Shown: positions 23,443 through 33,752 of the stretch, one piece after another
Position numbering within the stretch: the stretch's first letter is position 1
Layout of the letters: the number at the start of each line of letters is the position of its first letter
DNA from: Symsagittifera roscoffensis
Taxonomy: Eukaryota; Xenacoelomorpha; Acoela; Convolutidae
Assembly (NCBI RefSeq): GCF_963678635.1
Contig: NC_087067.1
Location: 41,380,696 to 41,444,695 of the forward strand
DNA length: 64,000 bases
Reading direction: 5' to 3'
Made by a program: the position numbers and the translations under genes
Notes under the pieces: model-generated
The model's database searches: none
Seen by the model: only the letters and a program-made list of their open reading frames with translations
Told to the model about the DNA's origin: nothing

Positions 23443-24469
23443 TTGGACAAGTCTGGACATCCAATTCCAGGACATCCTGAGTTACCTGTAGAGAAAGCAG
23501 TCTAGATAAAAATCCTATCCAAGGAGGACCTGGTCCCCTTGGATCTGTTGCTGCGCTCAAACCTGGTCCAGCAGGAGCTCTCTCGCATGAACGTAAACAG
23601 CCTCTCATTATTGGATCAAACGGTGCAGATCACACCGCAAGTGATGCGGATGCTGGGTGGATTGTTAGAAGGAGAAGTGACCAGAGATGACTCCGAGTGG
23701 GCAACAGCCGTCCAGACGACAACACGAAGAGAACGAGAGAGATTGTAGGACAATAGTTCAGCAACTAGTATCCTCAATACCACACGAGGTTTTAACCAGT
23801 ACTTCTTACGGGCGGAAAGAACAGGGAAGCAATACGCGAAAGAAAACCGTTACCTTTGTGGACCAGCATAAAGAAGGTGAAAAGGTAGAACAAAACCTGG
23901 TGCAAGATTGTTTGTCCGGGGAGACGAACAATGAGAAGAGTCAGCGAATTCAAGATCAACACCCGGGACAAGGAAGTTTGTCCGGGGAGTCTGAGATAGA
24001 TGAAAAAGTTCCTGATGAGAAACAGGACCTGGGGAACAAAGTTTTGTCCGGGGAGCTCAGATGGATGCGAAGAAGGCACAGACCTGATCTGGAGGAGGAT
24101 GCAGTTTCCATCACAGACTCTTCAACAGATGACAACTCCCGAAACTCAGGAATTGACACCTACTCAGACAGGAACTCGAGCTCGGGATCAGAACTGTCCC
24201 AACTAGCATTCCACACACTACTGGTGGAAACTCGTGCAAGGGATCTGGATAGAGAGGTGTACCAGGATCCTGACAGTGATCGCTACCTCATACCTAGCGA
24301 AAGAGTCTTTGACAATGCAGCGGATGATTTGGAAGCAATAGCGGTATTGAAACGTTCGATAAGTCTGTTGCCACAAAAAGAGGTAGTCAGGACTGATCTT
24401 CAGCCGTTCAAACAAGAAACACAGCTGTTGGCGAAGATTTGGCGAAGACGCATTGGCCCAATGAGCTGA
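23443..24469 (+). pseudogene. Acidic spacer between RNase H and integrase, with 22-aa repeats
   Basis: The RNase H frame continues with stops to 23748. From 23687 another frame stays open to 24469 and is Ser/Glu/Asp-rich and probably disordered. Around 23905-24060 it contains three 22-residue repeats, each beginning LSGE, whose DNA shares TTTGTCCGGGGAG with exactly 66-base spacing. At 24427-24449 an 11-base tandem duplication (TTGGCGAAGAT then TTGGCGAAGAC) shifts the frame into that of the integrase. I do not know its function. Confidence 0.6.
23911..23923 (+). repeat. TTTGTCCGGGGAG motif, copy 1 of 5
   Basis: Exact copies lie at 23911-23923, 23977-23989, 24043-24055 and 26508-26520. A near-copy (GCTGTCCGGGGAG) lies at 36573-36585 beside the 3' LTR. 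The first three are 66 bases apart and in frame. Confidence 0.7.
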
Positions 24470-25863
24470 ATAATCAGATGAGGGTCATGAAGACGTACTT
24501 GAAGGCGAGATACAGACTCTCGGATCTTCTAAGGGCGCAGAGAAATGACCGCATGACAAGCAACCTGAAAAGGTGGATCGAGAAGGGTTCTCCGGATAAA
24601 GGAGACCTCGAGGAAGACAGTTACCGTATCCTGAGACAGTATTTCGTGCAGAAAGAGGGAAGGTCATACTTGAACAAGGACGGGATTGTGGCTTGCAAGA
24701 GAAGAGATGAAGACAAAGTCCTATACAAGTATAACGTGATAGTGTTGCCGCAACTCTATCAGACAGAACTCTTGTTCAGGTCGCATGATCAGATGGGCCA
24801 TCAGGGGATCGACAAAGTATATCAGAGGATTATGAAGCGCTTCGATCGGCCTGGAATGAAAAAGGCATGCGAGAAGTGGGTAACAGCATGTCTGTCATGC
24901 CAACAGGTCAAGGACCCAAGGAGATTGCGATTTCCCTTGCAATCGATCGAGTCGTCTGAATTCAACGAGGTGGTGCAGATAGATTGTCAAAAGATATGCA
25001 TGACAGAAAGTGGTTATAATCAGGTCTTGGTCATGATAGATCACTTCACGAAGTATGCAGAGGCCGTGCCCTGCATAACTGCCTCGGCGGAAGAGACGTG
25101 CGACCACCTGATCAATACGTGGATAACGAGACACGGTTGTCCGATGACGTTTCAATCAGATAACGGAACAGCTTTGGTAGGGGAACTTACGAAAGAGCTA
25201 ATGAGACGCTCACTAGTTGCCGAAGCTCACTCCACGACATACCACCCCCAGACAAATGGCTTAGTGGAAAAGTAGAATTGAACGTTAGTGTCGATGCTGA
25301 GGCTATTTTGTTCCAGGTACATGACCGATTGGGACATATATCTTCCACAGGAGATGGGAGCTTACAATAGCACACAACATTCCACCATTAGCCCACATAT
25401 GATGCTGACCGGGCACGAGAAGTCTTTGCCCTTGACTTTCTTCTACCCAGAGTATGAGCAGAAGAAGACGTCACCACAGGTCTATGTGAGGGATTTAATT
25501 AGACGTCAGCAAGAGTTGATCTACTTGTGTAGACGAAATACTCAGCAAGCACAGGCAAGGCAGAGGAAAAGATTTGAAAAGGAAGCAGCTGGTGCAAAAG
25601 CTTACTCGATAGGAGATTACGTATGGGTATTTCAGAACGTCATACCACCGAAAGGAACGAAAAAGCTTTTAAAAAAGTGGAGGGGACCCTTCATGATCAC
25701 GGAGGTGCACCAGGAGGGACGCTTTTATAGACTGAGTACTGGCCGAGCCGCTCATTACAAAAACATTAAGCCACACAATCAATCGACAGAAGAGTGGTGT
25801 ATACCTGCAGACATGGAAGAAGGGGATTATCTAATGATGGACCCTGCTTGTGAGGTCAATTAG
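24439..25863 (+). pseudogene. pol: Integrase of the giant element
   Basis: Catalyses insertion of the cDNA. The N-terminal zinc-binding domain has SHDQMGHQG and CLSCQQ (H-H-C-C, about 24780-24905). The core has the first Asp in VQIDCQK, the second in FQSDNGTALVG and the Glu in TNGLVEK. Directly after that Glu the frame has TAG (25273) and TGA (25279), then continues in the same frame to 25863. That part includes RWRGPF-like KWRGPFMITEV and IKPHN at the C-terminus. These stops fall inside the conserved core, so the enzyme is dead. Confidence 0.9.
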
Positions 25864-26024
25864 AAGGGCACCAGGGAAAAGAACGATGGAAATGAAGTCA
25901 TAGAGGAAGGAACAAGTACACCACTGGACTGGACCCAAATGACGCGATTGAAGCAGACGCTGAAACTTTACTCTAGGCAGAAGAGGACTGGCAAGACCCT
26001 GAACAAAGGGAGGTTCCTAAGAGC

Positions 26025-26568
26025 TTGGAACCGGATCTTCCGTTCACGATACAAACTCGTCAGAATGACAGGACAAGATCCAAGAAGAAATATAACCCTT
26101 ACGGCGACGATTTTGTAGTGGACAGGATAGACCTAAAGAAGATAGGGGAAGAAGTAGTGGGTCTAGAGGAAATAACTGTGTCACAGGACATTGACATAGT
26201 CGATGATCACGACGACGAGTGGGTCGATGACCGGTCTAATCCCGAGGTAGAATTCGACGACGAGCAACAGCAGTCATATGAACAAGACTTGACGAATCTG
26301 CGTGTCTTGGAATGGCTGAACGAAATGACGTAGGACCCAAAAGAGACCAGTGTCACGATTCAAGATGTAAATCGTGAAAGCATAAAATACATGGAAACCG
26401 AACGAGAAGATCCTTCCTGGGCTGCCCAGGAGGGGCGACTACTCATTCCGGCTTGTAATCTTGACTTGATACCCGGTATGCGATCGACGGGGACGTCGAT
26501 GGATATTTTTGTCCGGGGAGTGGGGGTAGGACTTACCCACACTGAAAATTTATTAATAAAAAAATTAT
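26025..26568 (+). pseudogene. Acidic C-terminal extension of pol
   Basis: An acidic frame from 26025 (102 codons to TAG 26331) continues in the same frame to TGA 26568, and past that into the macro domain. It is rich in Asp/Glu and has no recognised domain. It sits in a different frame from the integrase end, so a shift lies in 25864-26024. One further TTTGTCCGGGGAG copy occurs at 26508-26520. Confidence 0.5.
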
Positions 26569-26570
26569 GA

Positions 26571-27131
26571 ATAGCGAGAGAGACAGGGGATTTAGAAGCA
26601 GAAACAGGCGAAGAACCAAAGAAACCTGACATAGGGAGGGTAGTTGAGTCATATTTTAACTTACCAAATGAATATTCAACTAGCATAATATTAACAGACA
26701 GCGATTTCATACTCACGCATAGTACATGTGCAATAGCAGTCACAGCAGACATGAGTTTTAAGACAGCGTTAGCAGCAGATTTTAAGAGAGAATATAAAAA
26801 CATAGAATTCATTTGGAAGCAAAGACCAGGAATAGGGGGCGTAGCAGGCTTGCCTCCGGCGGCGTCACAGATACCGGGAAAACACCTATGTTTCTTAGTG
26901 ACACGGGCGACGGAGAAACGGCACTTAGACCCGGAAAACCAAGTCTTGTCCTTGATGAGATTGAGAGACTTCCTCGTGGAAAGGGATGTGAAGGAGCTTT
27001 CACTTCTAGTGTACGACCCGAACAGAGGACGACTGCATCCTCGATAACTGTACGCGCTCATACACGTGATCTTCTCTGATACTATTATACAAGTATTCTT
27101 GTATAAGAAATATTACTTAAGCATAGGCTGA
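26571..27131 (+). pseudogene. TARG1/OARD1-like macro domain carried by the retrotransposon
   Basis: The pol C-terminal frame continues here. ILTHSTCAIAVTAD, DFKREYKNI, RPGIGGVAGL, KHLCFLVTRATEK, VLSLMRLRDF, VKELSLLVYDPNRGRL and, after a TAA at 27045, LYALIHVIFSDTIIQVFLYKK reproduce the order of conserved blocks of the OARD1 (TARG1) type of macro domain. That family binds ADP-ribose and removes it from proteins. The segment that holds the catalytic Asp in OARD1 reads PNRGRL here, so activity is doubtful even before the stop. The sequence shows the similarity by motif. Function in the element is inference. Confidence 0.65.
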
Positions 27132-27497
27132 GTTAAGATGACATGCAAGAGGGTGTCAGACTAAAGTAGGTAATGTGTGTTATGTTATGTTATGCGTTAT
27201 GTTATTAAGGTCCTGGGTAAGAAGGAGTTAGTGACCACGAACAACTGAATAACGATTTTAGGAATAGATCTAAAGGTTGAATTTTAGGTCGAATTTCAAA
27301 ATTTTAGAAACCGATTGATTTTAATAAATTTTAGGATCAAAATCTTTTTATCTGACTGTTTTAATTAAATTTTATCGAAATTAAGGTAAAACTGACAAGT
27401 GTGATATTCGTGACCTCTTTTCTAGATCCTGATTGATCATTTGATTGCTCACTTGAGTCAAACTTTGAATCAAATCGAATCAAAACCTGAAAAGAGA
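27132..27497. other. Non-coding gap between the two coding blocks
   Basis: No ORF. AT-rich, with a repeated TTATGTTATG stretch near 27178-27200. A promoter or splice acceptor for the second coding block could lie here, but none is recognisable. Confidence 0.5.
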
Positions 27498-28674
27498 ATG
27501 GATAATTTCAACTTGGATGAATTGATGGATGGACCTGGCAGAGGCATATGTAGGACCGATGAGAGATGCGATCTATCGTCGGCTAATGGATCGAGACTTC
27601 GCTCTGGAGGACCCAGAGGTAGTCATGTTGCTGACCTCCCTGGTAAACATCTTGGAGCATGACAACTGTGGGGACCGCCCCACGGAAGTTCTATTGATGG
27701 CAGCATACGGAAAAAGGGGAGTACTAGACCGCCCGAACATGAGAGTGATGAGGTGGAGAAACGGGGCTCTCTCAGAGAGTGACTTGGCGAATGAGCCTGG
27801 ATTGGGAAGTTCTAGGACTTATCAACCAGGTGAAATGCCTTTGCCCTCCAAGCCCAAGCCTGGGCTGAGGAGAATGCATCAAGAGATGAACAGCGAGGCT
27901 GCCTCGTCCAGTTCACCACTGAAAATAGCTGTGCCACCAAAGAGGGCGAGAGTAGAACAAGGGGTTCAAACGAACCAAACCATGCAAGATCTAGATGGGA
28001 TGAAGGCTGAGCTGGAAAGGACCAGGAAGGAGCTGGATGAAGTGACTAAGACCATGCTCATTACGGAGGACGACAAAGACATGTGGATGGAATTGTTTGA
28101 AGACTGCAACAAGAAGCAGGGTGAAGAAATTGAGCGCTTGAGGCGGGACTACAAGGAGCGATCGGAACGGGTGGCATTGACTACAGCCGTGGAAAAAGTG
28201 ATACCTGCAAGGAGTATTCCTCGTGGGCAGTCCCCGATGGAGCTCTTGACGCCTCGAGAGATGAGTCAGACAACGGAAACGAGACCCCCGACAACAAAAG
28301 GTCGAGTAACGATCCCGGACCCGAGTGACACTTTGGGTGACCCAGTCGTGGAACAAACGGTGAGGAAGCTGATAGAGACAACTGGACGACTAGTCGCCAA
28401 CAAGAATGCGCCAGGTTCCGGGGTGACTGCACCCTATCTAACGATCGACGATACGGGCAGAGTACGACTCTCCCAAAGCGTGATGACCAGAAAGGGAGTT
28501 CGCGACACAACGCCACCAATGGGGAGCTCTAATGTCCCAGAGAGGAGGATACGAAAGATGCCGGCGAAGAAAGTGTCACGTGTAATAGATGTACAGAAGA
28601 ACAATCAGTTGAAGTATAACTTCACAGGAGTTCCAGAGGCGGATTTGAGAGCTTGCTTCAGTCGAGTGACCTGA
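27498..28674 (+). pseudogene. Second coding block, N-terminal coiled-coil protein
   Basis: An ATG at 27498 opens MDNFNLDELMD. Within 30 bases a one-base shift moves the reading to the frame starting 27529, which stays open for 381 codons. After an N-terminal helical part comes a Ser/Pro-rich stretch with a possible basic nuclear-localisation-like PPKRARVEQ. A heptad-like coiled coil follows (about residues 155-225, MQDLDGMKAELERTRKELDE). The C-terminus is Arg/Thr-rich. I do not recognise the family. Codon use matches gag-pol. Confidence 0.55.
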
Positions 28675-28689
28675 AACCCGGCAGTGAAC

Positions 28690-29299
28690 CTTCAGCAACA
28701 ACCGCTGGGGACATCACATCTGATACTGGGAGATCACATCTTGGGTCACCACGGTGATGGCATTCGGAGGCGCGACGATAGCCCAGTTATTTCGGATGGT
28801 GGAGTTGATGAACCCAGTGAGAATGCCTAATGTAATGATCCTAGTTGGGACAAATAACATCTCGAGAAGCTCGGATGAGGAGGAAGCACTATGGGAATCA
28901 ATGATGTTGTGCTTGCTTACTACTCTCTGGCAGAAGTTCATTTGCGCGGTACTGACCGTTTGCACTGTGCCAATGAATGCGAGGAGTTTGACTGCAACAG
29001 GGAGAAGGCACAAGGAAGGAGTAGTCAGGTGGAATAACCTCCTAAGGAATCTCGCAAGTCGGAATGCCGGAAGGATGATCCTCATGGACATCGAACATGA
29101 GTTGAGAGCTATGGATCAGGCCAGGTTGACTACGGACGGCATCCACTTCGATAATATAGAAGGACAGGCTTGGTTGAACAGAGTCTTCCAAGAGCGATTG
29201 GATGAGTTGGAAGTAGAACTCTTTGACACAGGAGTGCTAAAGGAAGAGGGAGCTTTGAACGAACCTGTGATTACCATCTTTGTGCCTCCTAGCCTATAA
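28690..29299 (+). pseudogene. SGNH-hydrolase-like domain of the giant element
   Basis: A frame from 28754 has FGGATIAQLF (block II), VMILVGTNNISR (block III, G-x-N) and LTTDGIHFD (block V, D-x-x-H), the hallmark order of SGNH/GDSL hydrolases. The N-terminal block I appears just upstream in a different frame as LILGDH (28720-28737). Here the usual catalytic Ser after Gly-Asp is His. A frameshift and the missing Ser both argue that this copy is inactive. SGNH-like esterase domains occur in ORF1 of some CR1-type elements, but in an LTR element this is unusual. The assignment rests on motifs only. Confidence 0.65.
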
Positions 29300-29322
29300 A
29301 CACGCTTGGGAACGGACCGGCC

Positions 29323-30063
29323 GTGACGAACTATAGACAGCAGAGCTCTAGCGAACCAGGTCAAAGAACAGACTTTCAAGATCGGTTGGGAGAAGAGCCA
29401 ATGAGGAGGACCATTAATCCTAGGATAAGACTAGGGGCTGTCAACCCGAAGGAGGAGACAGCCAGCACCTCTAGATCGGACACGAGGACAAGGACCAGTC
29501 GAGAGGAAAGACGCCCTAACAGGAGCTTTCTAATGTGGTCGAGACCAATACCTTCTCCATGGCACATATACAAGGATGATCTGATGAAACTGGACCTTCA
29601 GACGGTGAGCTTCGCAGCGGATGCCATGAGGATGCTGAACGGAGCAAGGTTATTGGTCAGCGGATTGTACTCGATAACAGGAGTGGACTGGTTGATAGCG
29701 GCTGGCATAAACTTCAGCTCTACAACTGCCTTGAGGTTTGCTGACCTAGAGGGACTGCCCCCTAAAAACACAATGGGACCAGTGAACGCCCGACCGTTAC
29801 AAGACGTGAAACTGAATCACGATGAGGGGAATCGAGAAGAGAGACCTGGAAGATTTCTGATAACAAGGGCGCCGATTGGACAAGATGTGAAGATGTTCAG
29901 GCAGTTGAACACACCTCCAGGTCATGTGAAAGAAAAAGTATACCCGAAGCAAGTGAATCTGGAAGGTGATGCCCAAAGATACGGCGAATTAAAAGCGATA
30001 AAGAAAGATAAGACCATCTTCGCCGAGTACGACAAAGCAGAAATGAGGAAGTCAAGATTATGA
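29323..30063 (+). pseudogene. Unrecognised protein segment of the second block
   Basis: An open frame of 246 codons. An Arg/Ser/Thr-rich N-terminal half is followed by a folded-looking half (about residues 80-150). No known family is recognised. It overlaps the next frame by four bases (ATGA at 30060), but the relation to the next segment looks like a frameshift within one long protein, because both continue the same style of sequence. Confidence 0.45.
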
Positions 30064-30389
30064 TAGTAGCCAATTCAGAGTTCGTACACACTTCCAAGTC
30101 CCTGTTTTGGCCGGACGTCATTATGTTGGCAGCGGTCGATCTGGACCTACTGCAATCCGTGTCAATGGCTATCGGAGTGCAAAGACAGACGGATATGAAC
30201 CCAATCACGATCGTGTTTGCTGGCATCAACGACCATCTACACAGTAGAGGTTTCCTGAGCAGACTCAGAGAGCCTACAACGGCAGAAAATGCTGTATGGT
30301 TGTCAATAAAAGACATCCTCGAGTCAATGGTTGAAGTGGTGGATGCGAGGAGTTACGTGCCAAGTTACCATGGAAACTTTCTGAACTGA
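30060..30389 (+). pseudogene. Unrecognised segment with a G-x-N-D motif
   Basis: 109 codons. ITIVFAGINDHLHSRGFL resembles the block III region of SGNH hydrolases (G-x-N-D), preceded by two hydrophobic helices. It could be a second, diverged SGNH-like module, but the other blocks are not visible. Low certainty. Confidence 0.35.
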
Positions 30390-30452
30390 AAAGGTGAAGG
30401 GAGAAGAAGGCTTCGAACGGACAGATAGCATGTTGGAAGGGCTGGGAACCGG

Positions 30453-31625
30453 ATGGACCGCGTCCTTCTTGGCAAAAGTTTATCCGAAACTCTCTCGTTA
30501 CTCGATAAAGGAATTCCTCTAAGCAGTAGTGGAAGTGTCGATTGTAGAGCTACTAGCTTTGTTCGTGACGTTTGGAGCAGAGAGCTTCGTGAAGGGACCG
30601 GTGATACTGCTCACCGAAGGCATCCAGAACTTGCGGTTAGATGGGCTTCTAACATTGATTGCGATTACCCATGGAAACTTGGGTGGACTAATGAAACTGA
30701 CACGTTACCCAGAACAGATGAGAGAGAATGTGAAGAAATTTGATGTGAAGAAAGCCACAGATCCGTGGAATAAGATAAGAGATCTGAGACATACTCTTAT
30801 CCAGTACCTCCTGCATCAGAATCGCTTTGGAACTGGAGAAGATGAGACGATTGAGAGGGAGGAAGGCCTGAGACGATATGTTGGGGGCATGTCCCTACGA
30901 ACTGATCTAAGCTTGGCTTTGTTGACCGATCCCTTAGCGTTGATCAGAGGAGCCACAGAGTTTGCGACTGTGATTTATGGACCAGCAGTCACGTTTGCGT
31001 TCCCTGATAACAAGGTGGAGCATACAGGAGGTCGGTGCTGCACCTGAACCTCATATCAGCAGTGGACGGTAGTGCGCTGAACTGGTGAGAGCAGCACGTG
31101 TTGCGGGAGCTCATGAGCGAAGATCTGTTGTTTGCGAAAATATCAGAGCCAGAAATCACAGTCATCAGTTTTGATGATCACTTCCGTGATCGCATGGGAG
31201 AAGTAGTGAGAGGGTTTCCGAAGCTTTGGAATCTAAGACCTTATGATAAGACGAATGGTGAAATGACCAGAGTTCCTCGTCTCACTGCAGCATGTCACAA
31301 GGTGAGAGAAAAGACGAAAGATTGGGGTGATTACGAGAAGTTGCCGGAGGAAATCCCTGAATTCCCTCTGATAAGAAGGATGTTGCCCGGAGCAGTCTCC
31401 GTAGTACAAACTCCTAGACTAAGAGCGTTCGAAACCAATGAAAGGAGGATAGGGAAGTTCGTGGAAACGATGGATCCATACTTTGTGGGGAGGAATGCCG
31501 CGTTGCTACAATACACGCGATTTGCCTACACGGATCGAGCGACGAGAAGGCGAATAAGCAACGCCGCGACTCCGAAGCCTGGAGCGTTTGACACGGAATG
31601 GGGGAATTACACCTATCGCCCATGA
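30453..31625 (+). pseudogene. Unrecognised segments of the second block
   Basis: Frames 30529-31047 (172 codons) and 31098-31625 (175 codons) are separated by stops and shifts. Both have ordinary mixed composition, helical prediction by eye, and no motif I know. They are most likely consecutive parts of the same original protein. Confidence 0.4.
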
Positions 31626-32999
31626 GAATGAGAGGCAGTGCCGAATTACCTGATTTTGAACAGTGTGAAGCAGGGGTTAACAGTGGGAGGACGAGAACCT
31701 TCCTGGCACCCTTCGGCTGTGAGGAACTCAAAGTGGTCCATGGAGAGGAGGAAGATAAATCGGCCGGCATACTGATCATACCAAAATTTCCGGAATAGGC
31801 CGAGACTGAAAAGCAAGGACCCTCAAGCTCGAAAAAAAGATACATCAGAAGGAGATGATGGGCAGGGAGGAAGCCGTCGAACGGAGGAACCCATGCAACA
31901 AGGTAACGATTAAGCAGATAGGGAAGACGACAAGGCATCGACAGTAGGAATATCCAGCCTGGATTTCAATTTCCTCAGTGACTTTGAGAATAATGCGGAT
32001 ACGTTGGAAGATGCTGAGCCAGCAGACGAAGGCACTTCGGCACTAGAACCTCCATAGACCTGAATGGAAATGAAACGAAATTTGCCGGAGAGCAGCTCTG
32101 CGGGCAATTCAAAAGATAACGTACAAAGACTCCTCATGGAATCACCGAGGAGAAGAAGAATAGAAGGCGCTGCCAGAAAACCTTTCTTGGGAACGTTGCA
32201 TCACCGAGACCATGAAAAGGCAACACCGAGAAGTGCATCACCGGGACCATGAAAATAGGACGGGATGTAGATTGGACAGAGTAGAGTTCATGGAAGAAGT
32301 CTGGACAGTAGTTCAGAGCTACGGGACCCAGTCCATTTTGAAAGTGGGTCTCAACCGACCAATGATGCGGGAAGTTCTCGACAAACTTGATGAGTAAGAA
32401 GGGAGATTGAGTGAGTTGTTGATTGTCAACCACTGACGAAAGTGAAGTGAACTCTCCCATCAAGATGACACCGCAGGAGGATAAAGGAGAGGTGGTGTAT
32501 CTGTCAAGGACCAGGAAAGGAACGAAGCGATCGAAACTGGTGATTGATAAGATCAACGAGATGAAGATGAAATTAGGCAGCAAGGGTGATACCGAGGAGA
32601 GCAGGAAAGACGAAGGTGGATACGGAGATATCGATAAGAGCTGTCAATTCAGCGAAAAGAAAACAAGTCGAAGAGGTCATGGATTTGGGACAACGTGATT
32701 ATCAATTGCCTAGCACCGACAGAATGTTAACTGATGTAGCAATGGTGCCACCCATTCTCATGGCAGGGATAAAGTCAACAGGTTACAAATCCAAAAGGAG
32801 CGACCGCACTCTGACTGGAGCAACCTTGGAAATGGAGATACTCAGCCAATGTGGAGAAAGTACCATGAAAGACTTTAAACCGTCTCCCATGAACCACGGA
32901 AAGGGAAGTGTCGCAGGACAACTAGTACCAGTGGAGTAAAACCGACTGACAGTGTCGAAAACTGTGTCAATAGATGAACCCGCCGGTGGATACATGTAG
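31626..32999 (+). pseudogene. Charged low-complexity linker of the second block
   Basis: Several short frames (31598-31798, 32064-32252, 32423-32698, 32586-32939) are Lys/Arg/Glu/Ser-rich. A near-tandem repeat around CATCACCGAGACCATGAAAA / CATCACCGGGACCATGAAAA lies at about 32201-32255. This looks like a disordered linker broken by indels. Confidence 0.35.
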
Positions 33000-33752
33000 A
33001 TGTTGAAATACCGAAACTCGGCTAGAGGATATGTGATGGCTTTGGAAGACAAGAGTGTCATGGAAGGTTATCTGGAGACGATGTTGCAAGGCACCACCCT
33101 CAAGCAGAAGGCGTACGAGACTCTAGCGGCGTCTGAGATGCAGGCGGAAACGATTGAGCAATTAGTGAGCCTTCCATGGAAAGCAGTGGTGTTGAGGTAC
33201 TTTGAAGAGGAAATGAGGACTACGCCGAGAATACGCACTCTCATGGCAATACCTTACGTGAGAACCGAATTACAACTGAAGTTCGCCTAGTGCATGATGG
33301 GATTAACTCGTGCGGAATATGATTCGGAAGAAAGGAAAAGGTCAAAAGAAGAAAAGGTTTTCCTGATGACGAACCTGAGGGATCTGATAATCCAGGAGGG
33401 AATGGCAGTAGCGTGCACGAAGCGCAGAGACGCTCTCTGTTTCATGCGATTCCTGGTAGAGCAGATTTCAGTGCCAGCATTGAACACCTGTGTCAAGACG
33501 CTGAGGGAGGGCGATGAAAGAGTAAAAGCCTTACTCTTGCTAGCACTGCTGGATATGCATCAGAGCAAGCCAATGAGGGTGAATATGAGAAAACTTGAAG
33601 AGCTAGAACCCATGAGAAAAATAGACGAAATCAGGAGATTCTCAAACAAGGAGCTGAGACTCACTAAAGAATCTATGGGGGACTACCGAAATCCAGTGAG
33701 TACTGTGGACCGATCAGGAGGAAGTCATACAGCTACGTGTCCGGAGTCATAG
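33000..33752 (+). pseudogene. Unrecognised helical segment
   Basis: 33000-33290 and 33294-33752 are in the same frame, separated only by a TAG, so together they form about 250 codons. Leu/Glu/Arg-rich and helical. A frameshift around 33735-33750 joins it to the next long frame. Confidence 0.4.
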
